From Lineus longissimus (taxonomy: Eukaryota > Nemertea > Pilidiophora > Heteronemertea > Lineidae): a DNA stretch of 64,000 nt. The notes beneath the pieces were generated by a model. That model was given only the letters and a program-made list of their open reading frames with translations, made no database searches and was not told where the DNA came from. Each line of letters opens with the position of its first letter. Within the stretch, counting starts at the first letter, position 1. A program made the position numbers and the translations under genes. This document shows, one piece after another, positions 20,557-30,171 of the stretch. The stretch is from NCBI RefSeq assembly GCF_910592395.1, contig NC_088324.1, forward strand, positions 3,658,001-3,722,000. Reading direction: 5' to 3'.

Positions 20557-23500
20557 ATGTCTCAGCAAGTTAGAAAATCGGGACGCACTAGAAGACCACC
20601 CGCCCATTTGGCAGACTATGAATTGAACGCTGGCACAGAAGAAAAAGGGCGCACACAGAGGTCCTTAGACGCAAGTAGGCTGGCTGTAGAGAGAGATGCC
20701 TTTAAGCATTCGATCGAGAGAGATGTGGCCCGGACCACCGAGATCATTACAAATGAGGGCCGACGGGCCATAATAGTCAGAATAAGAGAGCGTATGCTCC
20801 AAAAGTGGAGTGAATGTGAAGCACTCGTCAAACACTCATTGGCCGTGTGCCAGGATCCGTCAGAGATGCAGTCTCTCTCAGATTGGCTGGGTTTGCTCAG
20901 AATTAGAGTGGAAACTACTGAAGATAAGATCATTGATTATCTTGAATCCCGTAAAAATGATGATCCATCTATTGCAGGTTCTTTCTCGGGTTTTAGTTCA
21001 GAGTTTACCTTCGACGAAGCCGTGGAAGAAGAAGAAGACGAAGAAGCCAACCTGGTGGTAGTGGACGACGAACCAGAGCGAGCAGCCGCTGATCAATCCC
21101 CGGAGAATCCAGGTGATAGGGACCAGCCGGCCGAACCTGTGGAAGACAGAGTCGAGGAAGCTGCAATAGATGGTCAACAAGTAGAGGTAAAACCAGAGTT
21201 AGTGGTCAGAGAACCTCTTGTTAACCCTGGACGTGTTCAGTTACCGGTTGAGAGACCTGATGATGTCCCAGGAGTAAGACCAGTATCAGTGATTGGTGAT
21301 CAGGTAATCGGTAAACAGTCTGGTGAGAAACCACAACTCCCAGATGAAGAGCCGCCAGCGAGGGAGGATGATCAGTTATCATTTAAGTCAAGAGAGGCTG
21401 AGATTGAGGCTGTGGTGGCGGAGTTTCGAGTAAAACAGGAAAAGGTGCGTCATTCTCAAGAGAGTCAAGTGTTAGAAATGCAACGTTGGTTAGCTCTTGA
21501 GAGGCAACAAGATGCCGCAGATCGGTACGAGCTAAAAGCAAAGTTGTGGAAAAAAGCTGAAAGGTCAGAGCCTCATGATTTTGTAAAACCTGAAAAATTA
21601 CGTTTTAACTTGCCATTGCAGAAGGAGCCTAAGAGAGAAACGTCTTTAGACCCAACCACACCTGTGGCGACCTCCACGCCGAAGATAATAGATAAGTTGG
21701 CAACAAGAGGAGAGTCTCCGTTGCAAGGAGTGCTTAAGCGTCTAGAGGGTCGGCAGTTAGATACGTCCCATTCTTGGAAAGCTGTAAGTTCATTGGAAAG
21801 CCCTGATGATAAGACGGGAAACTCTGGTGAGTTACATAGGTTTTTTCAAGGCATGGCCAAACCCAAGCTCCCGAAATTTGCTGGTGAGGCAGAACAGTAT
21901 GAGGACTGGCGGGCTCAATTTGATATTTTTGTACACCAAGCAAAGGTCCCAGCTAGACACAAGATGATGATGTTGAAAAACGCTCTTACTGGGCGAGCTA
22001 AATGCCTAGTAGAACGTCTAGGGTATACAGATCAACAATATCAAGTTGCATTGTTGAAATTACACCAGAGATACGGCGGTCATCGTCGATTGTTACAACG
22101 CTATCTTGATGCCGTAACGAGCTTCCCAGCTATCCGGGAAGAGAATCTACCAAAGTTAGAAGAGTTAGCTAATCGTCTTTGTGATTTAGTTACCAAGTTA
22201 GCCGACTCTGATAGATTACAAGAATTGTCTGGTGTCTCAACACTATATACCATGGTGATCCAGAAAATCCCTGATTCGCTCCTGATATTGTATCATAACT
22301 CTAGATCCAGCAAAGATGAGGAAGGATTGGCAGCCTTTGCAGACTGGTTAGACAGACAAGTGAACCTTCGCCTGGAGTTAGTGGAGCTGAAGAAAACTGC
22401 TGCGACGTCAGGAAAGAGGGCTAGTGGGAAACAGCAGGCGTCAAGTCATGTGACCTCCAACACAAGTGAGAATGAGAAGCGTCCAACTTCCAATCGAAAT
22501 AAGGCAAGAGCAAAAGCGACTTCAAATGCTGTAGGAGCTACGTCATCCGGTAAACCTAGAGTTTGTCCTATTTGCCAGGCTGGACATTCAGTTCCGTATT
22601 GTAAGAAGTGGAAGCAAGCCACCCCTAATGAACGATGGATGATTGCTAAAGAAAAACGTTTATGTTATCGCTGCTTGGAGGACTCGCATGTTGGCGCCTC
22701 CTGTCCGATGCCTGTTAAACGATGCTCAATTGATGAATGCCCCAAGACCCATCATACCACTTTGCATCCTCTCGTTAGAAAATCAACCTTAGCTTCAACA
22801 TCGGTGACTACTGATCTGCCCTCCAGCTCGAACACAGAGAGTTATTTTGGGCTGTCGGAGGATGGGGTGGTGAAGCCAACGCGGATTGGGTTAAGAATCA
22901 TTCCTGTTTTTGTCCAAGGAGAGGGCAACCGTAAGTTGCGTGTAAATGCACTACTAGATGAGGGTTCCGACAGCACCTATATACGAACAAGTATTGCTGA
23001 AAAGCTAGAACTTCCAGTAGTTGGGAACAAGCTAACAATTTCCACCTTGATGAACCGCGGGAAGTCTGTAGATAGTGGTCTTGCAGCCTTATCCATTGAA
23101 AGTCTAGACGGCAGCCTTAAACGACGGATTGGTGCTAGAACCTTAGATAATTTCTGTAACAATCTTTTCATTCCTAATTGGAACAGGTACCAGGCAGAAT
23201 GGGATCATCTACGTGATATCAAGTTCCCCAAGTGCTCAGAGCCTAAGAAGATTGACCTTTTGATTGGTGCGGACCATCCCGAGCTTACTATGTCGTTGGA
23301 GGAGGTGGTAGGTCTTCCTGGTGATCCAATCGCCCGTCGTACCCCTTTAGGATGGACGTGCATAGGATCCCTTGGTCAACACTCAACGTGCCAGCATTGT
23401 GCGTCTAACTTAGCTCATCTGTACCATGTTAACAGCTCTCCTGATATAGGCCAGTTGGAGGAAGACATGCGACGATTGTGGAATCTGGATGTTAATACCC

Positions 23501-26500
23501 CAGTACCGTCCCAGTGCTTCAGCCCCGAGGAAAAGATAGCCATGGAGAAAGCTCGGAGTACCAGGCGTTATGTAGGAGACCGGTATGAGATTGGCATCCC
23601 ATGGAGAGAAGACGCACCGCAGTTACCTAACAACCGTTCCATGGCTGAAAGACGATTCTTCTCGCTTGAAAGAACCTTGGTGAAGAAGCCAGAACTGATG
23701 ACCCGCTACAATGAGATAATGGAGCAGAATCGCGAGAAGGGTTACATCGAGACGTGTCCAGAAACCAACCCAGAAGCACCATGCTGGTATCTGCCCCACT
23801 TCCCCGTCATACGAGAAGACAGAAGCAACACTAAGGTTAGAATTGTCCTAGATTCAGCTGCCAAATACCAGAACTTGTCCCTGAACGACACCATGTTAGC
23901 GGGCCCTAAACTCCAGCACGACATAATAGACATTTTGGTTGGTTTCCGGAAAGGTGCAGTAGCTTTGGTCGGAGATGTGCGTGAAATGTTTCCCCAGGTA
24001 GTTTTACGCGAAGAGGACCGGATGCTGCACAGGATTTTATTTAGGGAATTAGGCAGTCAGAAGCCGTTACAAGAGTTAAGAGCTGCCCGTTTGACATTCG
24101 GAGATAGAGCTTCCCCCTTTTTGGCCCAGTTTTTTGTGCATGCACATGCTCAGGAGAACAAGGAGAAATTTCCCCTCGCAGCAGCTTCATGTAAATCCTC
24201 CCTATACATGGACGATGATATTGACTCGACTGGAAGTGTATCCAGTGGGATTGCCCTGAGAATTGAGTTAACCCAGATGTTCCATGAAGCGGGGTTTGAG
24301 ATCAGGAAGTGGTGTAGTAACCACCTAGATGTGTTAGATGGTGTAGCAGAGGAGGACCGTGTAGCAGGTGTGAACTTTGAGACTGAAGAGCTGCCCTGTA
24401 TGAAGACATTGGGAGTAAAGTGGGATGCTGGTTCTGATACCCTTGGGTTTGAGTACACTCCAGTGGAAGCTACAGTTGTCACCAAGCGCACTCTCCTTGG
24501 AAAGATTGCCAGGCTTTTCGACCCACTCCAACTTCTTGCCCCGTTTGTAATCAGAGCCAAGATACTGCAGCAGGAGGCTTGGATCCTAGGCTTAGGATGG
24601 GATGAGCGATTCCCAAAGGCATTGGAAGAGCAAGTGGATCAGTGGATCTCAGAGTTACCTCAAGTATCAAGATTTAGCGTCCCCCGTTGGTGTTTTGAAC
24701 CAGGTTGCAGAGATGTTCAACTTCATGTCTTCGTCGATGCTTCAACTAGAGCGTATGCAGCAGCTGTATACTTGAGGAGTGAGTATGATGACAGTCAAGT
24801 TTGTATCCGCTTAGTATTAGCCAAAGCCAGGGTAGCTCCTTTGAAGGTTATCAGCATTCCCAGATTGGAGTTAATGGCAGCAATGTTAGGATTACGATTG
24901 GCACTAAGAGTAGTTGAGACATTAAAGATGGCCGTGAAGGATGTAATATTTTGGTCTGACAGCCTCGATGTAATCCACTGGATCCATGGTCAAACCCGAC
25001 AGTACAAGCCGTTCATCGCCCACCGAGTCTCAGAGATACAACAGAAAACGCTCCCGTCTCAATGGCATCATGTCCCTGGAGAACAGAATCCTGCCGATTT
25101 AGCCACCCGAGGAAGCAGTATGACCAGCATGTCAGATAAGAGTGTATGGACAGAAGGCCCTCAGTTTCTGTATGGGGGGAGAGACAGCTGGCCATCGCTA
25201 GGACCCCAGGCAACATTTGATCGTCAGTTGACAGCCAAAGCCCAAGAAGAGGTCAAGAAAACAGATATTGCCTGTGCTCATGTCACTGGAAGTACAGACC
25301 CGGTCAACAACACCATCTTTGAGTCTACTCGTTTTTCTACCTGGTCGAAGACGGTGAGAGTAACAGCGTGGGTGTTACGTTGGCGACGTCTGGTGACAGG
25401 CAGAAAACCTGCGGCACCCAGTTTAGAAGCTGATGAAGTTCGAGCTGCTGAGATGTATTGGGTACGACACCTTCAGAGTATGTTAGAAACTACAGTATCC
25501 TCTGTGAAAGCAGGAAAAACAGTGCTAAGTATGAGGTCGTTGTCCCCTTTTTTAGATGCTGATGGTCTGTTGAGAGTTGGCGGTAGACTGAATAGATCAA
25601 ATTTGCCATATGACGCTAAACATCCTCTTATCATTCCAGGAAAGAACCATCTCTGTACCCTGCTGATACGACACTTCCACAATCAACACCGCCACTCGAA
25701 AGGGGTTAATGCACTGTTAGCAGAGACACGTCAACGTTTTTGGATCCTAAGAGGCCGAGAGGAGATCAAGCGTTTCAAGAGGTCCTGCATCATATGCAAA
25801 ATCAGGAAGAAGAGGGTAGGTGAACAGATGATGGCAGCACTGCCCGATTACCGAGTTACAATTCCATTAAGAGCCTTTGCAAGGTGTGGGATCGATTACG
25901 CCGGACCATTTGGAGTGAAGCTGACCCGCAACACCCGTGGAAAGAGGTACATTTGCTTATTTACATGTTTGTGTTCACGTGCTGTACACCTAGAAGTTGC
26001 ATATGGCTTGGATACCCAGAGTTTTCTGAATGCTTTCTCCAGAATGACAGCGCGGCGTGGTGTCCCTCAAGAGGTAGTATCCGATAATGGCAGTAATTTT
26101 GTGGGAGCTGAGCGGTACCTGGGAGAACTGATTTCCGAGATGAGTGAGGTGAAGATTTTGGAGAAGGCCTCCAGCCTTGGCATTAAGTGGCGTTTTAACC
26201 CCCCGTTAGGCTCACACCATGGAGGAGTGTTTGAGGCAATGGTGAAGTGTGCTAAGCAGTCGTTGAAGGCAATCTTGGGAGAGGCTCAGGTAACTGACGA
26301 GGAACTGTTAACTGCTGTGATTGAGGTTGAAGGTCTGCTGAACTCCCGTCCTATTGTGTATTGTGGAAACGACCCAGAGGATGAAGTCTTGACACCTAAT
26401 CATTTCTTACATGGCCAAGCTGGTGGTCAGTTGTCCCCTGAGATTCCCGCTGAGATCGCCTTCAACCCGCGTCTTCGATGGCGCTTTGTCCAGGATTTAG

Positions 26501-26778
26501 TCCAGAAAGTGTGGCGGCGTTGGATGAAGGAATATGTGACACTCTTACAGCAACGTCAAAAATGGCTGACTCCACAACGTAGCTTAGAGATAGATGACAT
26601 CGTTCTAGTGGTAGTTCAGACAAACCCAAAAGGTCGTTGGCCTCTTGGCCGTGTGATGCAAGTTTACCCAGGCAGTGATGGTCGGACCAGAGTCGTCGAC
26701 GTGGAAACCGGTGGAAAGATTCTGAAACGCCCCATTACGAGATTGTGTCCCCTAGCTATGGACCAGATAAGGGTCTAG
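20557..26778 (+). CDS. BEL/Pao Gag-Pol polyprotein, intact
   Basis: The ATG at 20557 opens 2073 codons without a stop; the in-frame TTG at 20545 is less likely. Numbering from that Met: an acidic, coiled-coil-prone N-terminus (1-400); a DUF1759-type Gag domain (about 430-590); two CCHC-like knuckles (CPICQAGHSVPYC near 669, CYRCLEDSHVGASC near 704); an aspartic-protease-like site D-E-G-S-D near 801 instead of DTG; RT with VRIVLD, LVGDVREMF and the catalytic YMDDD at 1217-1221. RNase H follows with F-V-D-A-S near 1392-1396. Integrase comprises HHCC (CIICK near 1744), the triad D1780, D1843 and E1893, and a C-terminal domain ending KRPITRL. All enzymes for retrotransposition appear present. Together with the unbroken frame this suggests a recent insertion. 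Confidence 0.95.
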   Translation: MSQQVRKSGRTRRPPAHLADYELNAGTEEKGRTQRSLDASRLAVERDAFKHSIERDVARTTEIITNEGRRAIIVRIRERMLQKWSECEALVKHSLAVCQDPSEMQSLSDWLGLLRIRVETTEDKIIDYLESRKNDDPSIAGSFSGFSSEFTFDEAVEEEEDEEANLVVVDDEPERAAADQSPENPGDRDQPAEPVEDRVEEAAIDGQQVEVKPELVVREPLVNPGRVQLPVERPDDVPGVRPVSVIGDQVIGKQSGEKPQLPDEEPPAREDDQLSFKSREAEIEAVVAEFRVKQEKVRHSQESQVLEMQRWLALERQQDAADRYELKAKLWKKAERSEPHDFVKPEKLRFNLPLQKEPKRETSLDPTTPVATSTPKIIDKLATRGESPLQGVLKRLEGRQLDTSHSWKAVSSLESPDDKTGNSGELHRFFQGMAKPKLPKFAGEAEQYEDWRAQFDIFVHQAKVPARHKMMMLKNALTGRAKCLVERLGYTDQQYQVALLKLHQRYGGHRRLLQRYLDAVTSFPAIREENLPKLEELANRLCDLVTKLADSDRLQELSGVSTLYTMVIQKIPDSLLILYHNSRSSKDEEGLAAFADWLDRQVNLRLELVELKKTAATSGKRASGKQQASSHVTSNTSENEKRPTSNRNKARAKATSNAVGATSSGKPRVCPICQAGHSVPYCKKWKQATPNERWMIAKEKRLCYRCLEDSHVGASCPMPVKRCSIDECPKTHHTTLHPLVRKSTLASTSVTTDLPSSSNTESYFGLSEDGVVKPTRIGLRIIPVFVQGEGNRKLRVNALLDEGSDSTYIRTSIAEKLELPVVGNKLTISTLMNRGKSVDSGLAALSIESLDGSLKRRIGARTLDNFCNNLFIPNWNRYQAEWDHLRDIKFPKCSEPKKIDLLIGADHPELTMSLEEVVGLPGDPIARRTPLGWTCIGSLGQHSTCQHCASNLAHLYHVNSSPDIGQLEEDMRRLWNLDVNTPVPSQCFSPEEKIAMEKARSTRRYVGDRYEIGIPWREDAPQLPNNRSMAERRFFSLERTLVKKPELMTRYNEIMEQNREKGYIETCPETNPEAPCWYLPHFPVIREDRSNTKVRIVLDSAAKYQNLSLNDTMLAGPKLQHDIIDILVGFRKGAVALVGDVREMFPQVVLREEDRMLHRILFRELGSQKPLQELRAARLTFGDRASPFLAQFFVHAHAQENKEKFPLAAASCKSSLYMDDDIDSTGSVSSGIALRIELTQMFHEAGFEIRKWCSNHLDVLDGVAEEDRVAGVNFETEELPCMKTLGVKWDAGSDTLGFEYTPVEATVVTKRTLLGKIARLFDPLQLLAPFVIRAKILQQEAWILGLGWDERFPKALEEQVDQWISELPQVSRFSVPRWCFEPGCRDVQLHVFVDASTRAYAAAVYLRSEYDDSQVCIRLVLAKARVAPLKVISIPRLELMAAMLGLRLALRVVETLKMAVKDVIFWSDSLDVIHWIHGQTRQYKPFIAHRVSEIQQKTLPSQWHHVPGEQNPADLATRGSSMTSMSDKSVWTEGPQFLYGGRDSWPSLGPQATFDRQLTAKAQEEVKKTDIACAHVTGSTDPVNNTIFESTRFSTWSKTVRVTAWVLRWRRLVTGRKPAAPSLEADEVRAAEMYWVRHLQSMLETTVSSVKAGKTVLSMRSLSPFLDADGLLRVGGRLNRSNLPYDAKHPLIIPGKNHLCTLLIRHFHNQHRHSKGVNALLAETRQRFWILRGREEIKRFKRSCIICKIRKKRVGEQMMAALPDYRVTIPLRAFARCGIDYAGPFGVKLTRNTRGKRYICLFTCLCSRAVHLEVAYGLDTQSFLNAFSRMTARRGVPQEVVSDNGSNFVGAERYLGELISEMSEVKILEKASSLGIKWRFNPPLGSHHGGVFEAMVKCAKQSLKAILGEAQVTDEELLTAVIEVEGLLNSRPIVYCGNDPEDEVLTPNHFLHGQAGGQLSPEIPAEIAFNPRLRWRFVQDLVQKVWRRWMKEYVTLLQQRQKWLTPQRSLEIDDIVLVVVQTNPKGRWPLGRVMQVYPGSDGRTRVVDVETGGKILKRPITRLCPLAMDQIRV

Positions 26779-26785
26779 GAAGTCC

Positions 26786-26799
26786 CTTAGGGGGGAGTA
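26786..26799 (+). promoter_or_regulatory. Polypurine tract of inner BEL/Pao
   Basis: CCTTAGGGGGGAGTA ends directly at the TGTT of the 3' LTR. It is the usual primer for plus-strand synthesis. Confidence 0.7.
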
Positions 26800-26898
26800 T
26801 GTTCAGACGAACTATGATCAATTTCAAAGCGCCCGTGCGGGTTCCTGGAAAACTCGGTTAAATAAGTGCGCGGCCGAATAAGTACTCAACATGTGACA
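26800..26898 (+). repeat. Truncated 3' LTR of inner BEL/Pao
   Basis: The 99 bp match 19407-19505 without an evident difference, then diverge after ATGTGACA into outer-element gag sequence. The remaining ~990 bp are absent. Confidence 0.85.
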
Positions 26899-27590
26899 AT
26901 TTTTTACATCCCTTAATGAAATGGTTCGATGTTTGCGAGTGTAGCGGACACTTCCTCTTTCCCTGCTCATGTGAACCGGTATGAGCAGCACCACCTGTAG
27001 CAGCAGGGGAAGTCTTGGTCATGGCCGCGTGGTTGGTGGTTTTCGAATTTGACGATTTCGATGATGATGAATCAGTTTTGTGTGAACGTGACTGATGATC
27101 CTGAGTGGGTGGGGGTGGCCGTGCCTTCCTTAGGACCATGAGCTGGTCATGCAACCAGTCTTGTAAACCAGTGATAGTGTCATTTGCCTTTCCTTCCTGT
27201 ACTGCTTTGAGGAAGGCGATGTGGTGCTCTTCAGGTAGTTTGCGACGAAGTTGTGTCAGCATGACACGCCCACTGAGGTCGGATGTCATGCCCAAGGATT
27301 CGAAATGAGTCGAAAAGTTCTGTAGCGTTTCAACGAATCGAGACATATGGCCAACGTTTATATGACCTTTGGTATGTTATCACGATATTATTGATTGTTC
27401 TAGCAGTATCTAAATGTTCACGTAGTTTCGTTGCGAGATCTCTAAATTCGTCCTCCGGTAGTCCTCCTGGTTTTGCAAGGAGGGAGTCCGCCTCCTTCGA
27501 CAGACAGGTAAGAGTTCGTTTAACGTTAGCCGTGGCCTTTTTGGCCTCTTTGGGGGTCTTTGGGTCCACTGTTATGGTGCCAGTAGCCAT
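26899..27590 (-). pseudogene. Outer BEL/Pao gag remnant
   Basis: ATG at 27590 begins MATGTITVDPKTPKEAKKA, followed by a helical region to about 27370. The frame is then lost. A second frame (27346 leftwards) gives SRFVETLQNFSTHFE, MLTQLRRKLPEEH, a Ser/Thr/His-rich linker and the start of a zinc knuckle (KRKCPLH...GCKKL), where the inner element is inserted. The central Gag domain expected between the two parts is deleted. It is the N-terminal portion of the polyprotein continued at 19406. Confidence 0.75.
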
Positions 27591-27731
27591 CCTAGCAAAC
27601 GTTCAGGGTTGATGTCGAATTATTACGGCTATGGCGTTCCATAGATTTTCAGGAAAATTCGGCGTGGGTTCGTTTAGGTGACCGTTTCAAAGTTCGTTTT
27701 TGGAAAAGTTCGTGCACTAGATTGGAAAAGC

Positions 27732-27957
27732 TGTCGCGTTATCACCGTTGGAAGAATTTAATGTCGAACTCGGCTTTGCGTTAACTTGTCTTGTCCGTTT
27801 ATTACTCGTTAAAACGACGTTTATTGACCGAATTACAACAATGATTATTAATATTTTACAATCGTGCGGCGCCAACTGCACCAACTCCACCTGGGCCGGA
27901 CCCATCTTAAGGGTCGCCGAAGACACGAAGACAGGATGTGACCATGTGAACACGACA
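27732..27957 (-). repeat. 5' LTR of the outer BEL/Pao element
   Basis: 226 bp, TGTCG...CGACA, near-identical to 14645-14863. It is followed on the right by the ATATG target duplication. Confidence 0.9.
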
Positions 27958-27962
27958 ATATG

Positions 27963-28100
27963 GTTGGTCATTTTCCTTATAGTATGACTCATATAATTTG
28001 CCCAAGCCGTCACACACTCGCTCTGAGGTGACACATAGTTTCGGCTGTACCTGTCATGTAACTCTGATGTAAAGGCCTTGTACAAAAGCATAGGATACAT
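27963..28100 (-). other. Coding-like strip interrupted by the outer BEL
   Basis: Minus frame with protein-like sequence (YPMLLYKAFTSELHDRYS...CVTAWANYMSH). It runs into the LTR and would continue, after removing the element, into 14639 and then stop after ~14 codons. It may be the last exon of an unknown gene or another element, or chance. Confidence 0.25.
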
Positions 28101-29261
28101 GGGAACTATTCGCGTAATTATCTCTCAGCTGTTGCCTACATTGGTGCACATTTTGACGAAATACATAGGGAGACACCTTTTTAAAACGTGATGTCTAAAA
28201 CTCTCATCTCGTGTTCATAAATTGTATTAAGATTGTGTTTGTTTATTTGAGTGAAATACTTCTACAAAGTACGTCAGCTAGTTTTTCACAAGTTCACAGT
28301 TGTCGCGCTCATCAAGGATCGTGTCGCCATTTAGGGATCGCCGAAGCGATAGGCTTTGGTCACCGATGCATGCGGTATGGTCACAGATGCTCTCCGAGCT
28401 GCTATCTTCATACATGTACTTCATTTTTTGTCAGTTTAAGGCTAATGAATCCATAGTTGTTTATTAGAATATTTAAATAAGTGATGAAACTCCCAAGGTA
28501 ATAATCGAGGACTAGAGATATAAAATGCATGCCTCCTACAGTACGGTATGCAAATCAAATGAATGAAGTGTTGCCGATCCATTTCGGTTTAGTTTGGAAT
28601 ATGGTGACGCAAGTGCAGGGATTCCCGTCCGGCATTCCATTTTCGAAGCCATTTACTGATTTGGTTCTCGATGTTTACCTTGCGCCGGTTGAGAGTTTCA
28701 TCACTCTCTTCACTATGATGGATCTAATGGTTATTATCCCACCCCCCTCACATTTGAGCACAAGAAATCGTTGGTGTAAGCCGACAAGTTACTCCAACAC
28801 CAATACTAACACACACGTAACACCAATGAGTTCATATTCCATATTAGCGTTACATATCTGCTACAAATATGTTACACTTACACCTAACACCTGATTTAAT
28901 CAGCGGTGTGAACTAACCCAGTGGTATGTCATTGAAAGAAGCAAGATGATGTCAACACCATGATAAACAGGATGTTAACCTGAACCTCAATTTTAGGTGT
29001 CTGGGTTAACATAATGTTAACATATCTGTTACACTGACACATAACACAGTGTGTAAGCTGAGTTGTGAACTCACCCAATGAGCTGCAAGGAGGTTACCGC
29101 TTTCACCGTGCAGGAAATCTTTTTATTACTGAACTTATTCAATATGACATCGCACCGAGGACCATGCCCATGGGAGGACCGTGGGTTTTCACAATGACTG
29201 TCATCACTGTCACACGAAATAGACTAGCTCACGAAAACGATTACGTCAACTCAATAATGAT
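28101..29261. other. Interval without gene
   Basis: Contains scattered GTGTTAC/GTAACAC words (28790-29050), also frequent at 39650-39870. No coding signal recognised. Confidence 0.45.
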
Positions 29262-29267
29262 TTTATT
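29262..29267 (-). terminator. Poly(A) signal for the secreted peptide gene
   Basis: TTTATT on the plus strand (AATAAA on the minus), about 57 nt after the stop codon of the 60-codon gene. Confidence 0.55.
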
Positions 29268-29323
29268 TCTTTAGATGGAATTTAGAATAGCCATTACAAA
29301 GGAAGACGGTGGATACCTTCTCT

Positions 29324-29506
29324 CTAACCCAGAAACGCGTCACGATAATACGTATCCTGCTTCTTAAGCAAATTCGACCACGAATCCCTCTTGGTGACCT
29401 CTGCTTCTATCTCGTCTTGGGTCACATCCTCCTCTCTCTTGGCGGTTCTTTCAGCAGCAACACTGCAAATGACAACGCACAGGACCAGTAGGATGACGAA
29501 CTTCAT
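29324..29506 (-). CDS. Small secreted peptide precursor, candidate amidated neuropeptide or antimicrobial
   Basis: The 60-residue product starts with a classical signal peptide (MKFVILLVLCVVICSVAA, cleavage after A18). An acidic propeptide follows with basic sites K23-R24 and K39-R40. The last segment, DSWSNLLKKQDTYYRDAFL, ends in G60 directly before the stop. KR cleavage plus a C-terminal Gly is the classic signature of an alpha-amidated bioactive peptide; K48-K49 could split it further. A splice acceptor (TTATCTTGCAG) lies 4 nt before the ATG, as expected for a 5' UTR intron, and AATAAA follows the stop. It would act outside the cell after processing in the secretory pathway. No family is recognised. 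Other readings: an antimicrobial peptide or a secreted peptide of unknown role. Confidence 0.7.
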   Translation of the reverse strand: MKFVILLVLCVVICSVAAERTAKREEDVTQDEIEAEVTKRDSWSNLLKKQDTYYRDAFLG

Positions 29507-29519
29507 TTTACTGCAAGAT

Positions 29520-30171
29520 AATGCTCATGAAGATTTACTGACTGACAGGTCAGAAATACCGAAAACGTGTAAAATTTCGCGCCTCTTTTAAGATTCTGGA
29601 AAATTAATAAATAATTTTGTCAACAATTTTTATGTTGTCTCACGATTTTTGAAACCATAATTTTTCTTTTTATTGCTTTTTCCAAACCCTTTGTTACTCG
29701 CAAAATCGGCAGAAATATAACGTCCCCGAACATAAATTTTGGTGGTGTACAAGTAGTTCGCTATAAGGGATTTTCTGTTATACATGTACATGTATTGTGT
29801 GATTATTTGCGTCTGAGATGGTAACGCCTCAGCTGGATGAAGTAGTTTTGAAGAGGGGATACATACAAGTATAGGGAGGTTTCTGAAACAATAGGAGCTT
29901 TCTTCCGCGCTACAAGTAGTTGAAACGATATCTTCCTTATTAAAGATATAACGGCTTTTGATTTCTCTAAACCATTCTTTTTATAAAATGGCAAGTTTAC
30001 TAACTAAATAAGGTATTCACTGATATTCCAACATGATTGATTTAGCAGGTTCAGCATAATCAGCTTTTGTAAATTGTAAATCCCGCCACCTGCGAAAACG
30101 AAAATCACTCGTCGGCCAGACAGGAAGTGACGTCATCTCAGGCATCTCAGGAATATCAGAACCAAACAAAC
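29520..30171. other. Interval between peptide gene and P2X7-C-like gene
   Basis: AT-rich. CpG-richer sequence with a CRE-like TGACGTCA at 30128-30135 just before the next gene could be its promoter. Otherwise nothing seen. Confidence 0.4.
30128..30135 (+). promoter_or_regulatory. CRE-like palindrome TGACGTCA
   Basis: A perfect 8-bp CREB/ATF consensus, 37 nt before the likely ATG of the P2X7-C-like gene. Position is suggestive only. Confidence 0.3.

Larger units (their letters stand above)
19407..26898 (+). mobile_element. Inner BEL/Pao LTR retrotransposon
   Basis: The 5' LTR (19407-20493) and the start of a 3' LTR (26800-26898) share their first 99 bp, beginning TGTTCAGACG. A primer-binding-like TGG follows the 5' LTR, and a purine tract (AGGGGGGAGTA) precedes the 3' LTR. 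One uninterrupted gag-pol frame lies between. It is inserted head-to-head against the older minus-strand BEL, between its gag and protease. The 3' LTR is truncated and no target duplication can be recognised there, so a deletion affected the right end after insertion. Confidence 0.9.
14640..27962 (-). mobile_element. Outer BEL/Pao LTR retrotransposon (degenerate), with nested insertions
   Basis: Matching LTRs at 14645-14863 and 27732-27957 bound the element. Both begin TGTCG and end CGACA, and the 5-bp direct repeat ATATG lies immediately outside each (14640-14644, 27958-27962). Between them, on the minus strand, are remnants of gag (27.6-26.9 kb), protease and RT start (19.4-18.5 kb), RT/RNase H and integrase (17.85-15.85 kb). 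A second BEL/Pao element (19407-26898) and a hairpin MITE (about 17849-18474) are inserted in it. Internal deletions remove the middle of gag and the integrase core. It is not autonomous. Confidence 0.9.

Noticed and set aside
27717-28100. 127-codon minus ORF as one protein
   Set aside because: It runs from flanking DNA into the LTR; the LTR half also appears at the other LTR and is not coding.
28790-29050. Possible satellite of GTGTTAC words
   Set aside because: Words recur here and at 39612-39880 but without constant spacing; too weak to annotate as a repeat.
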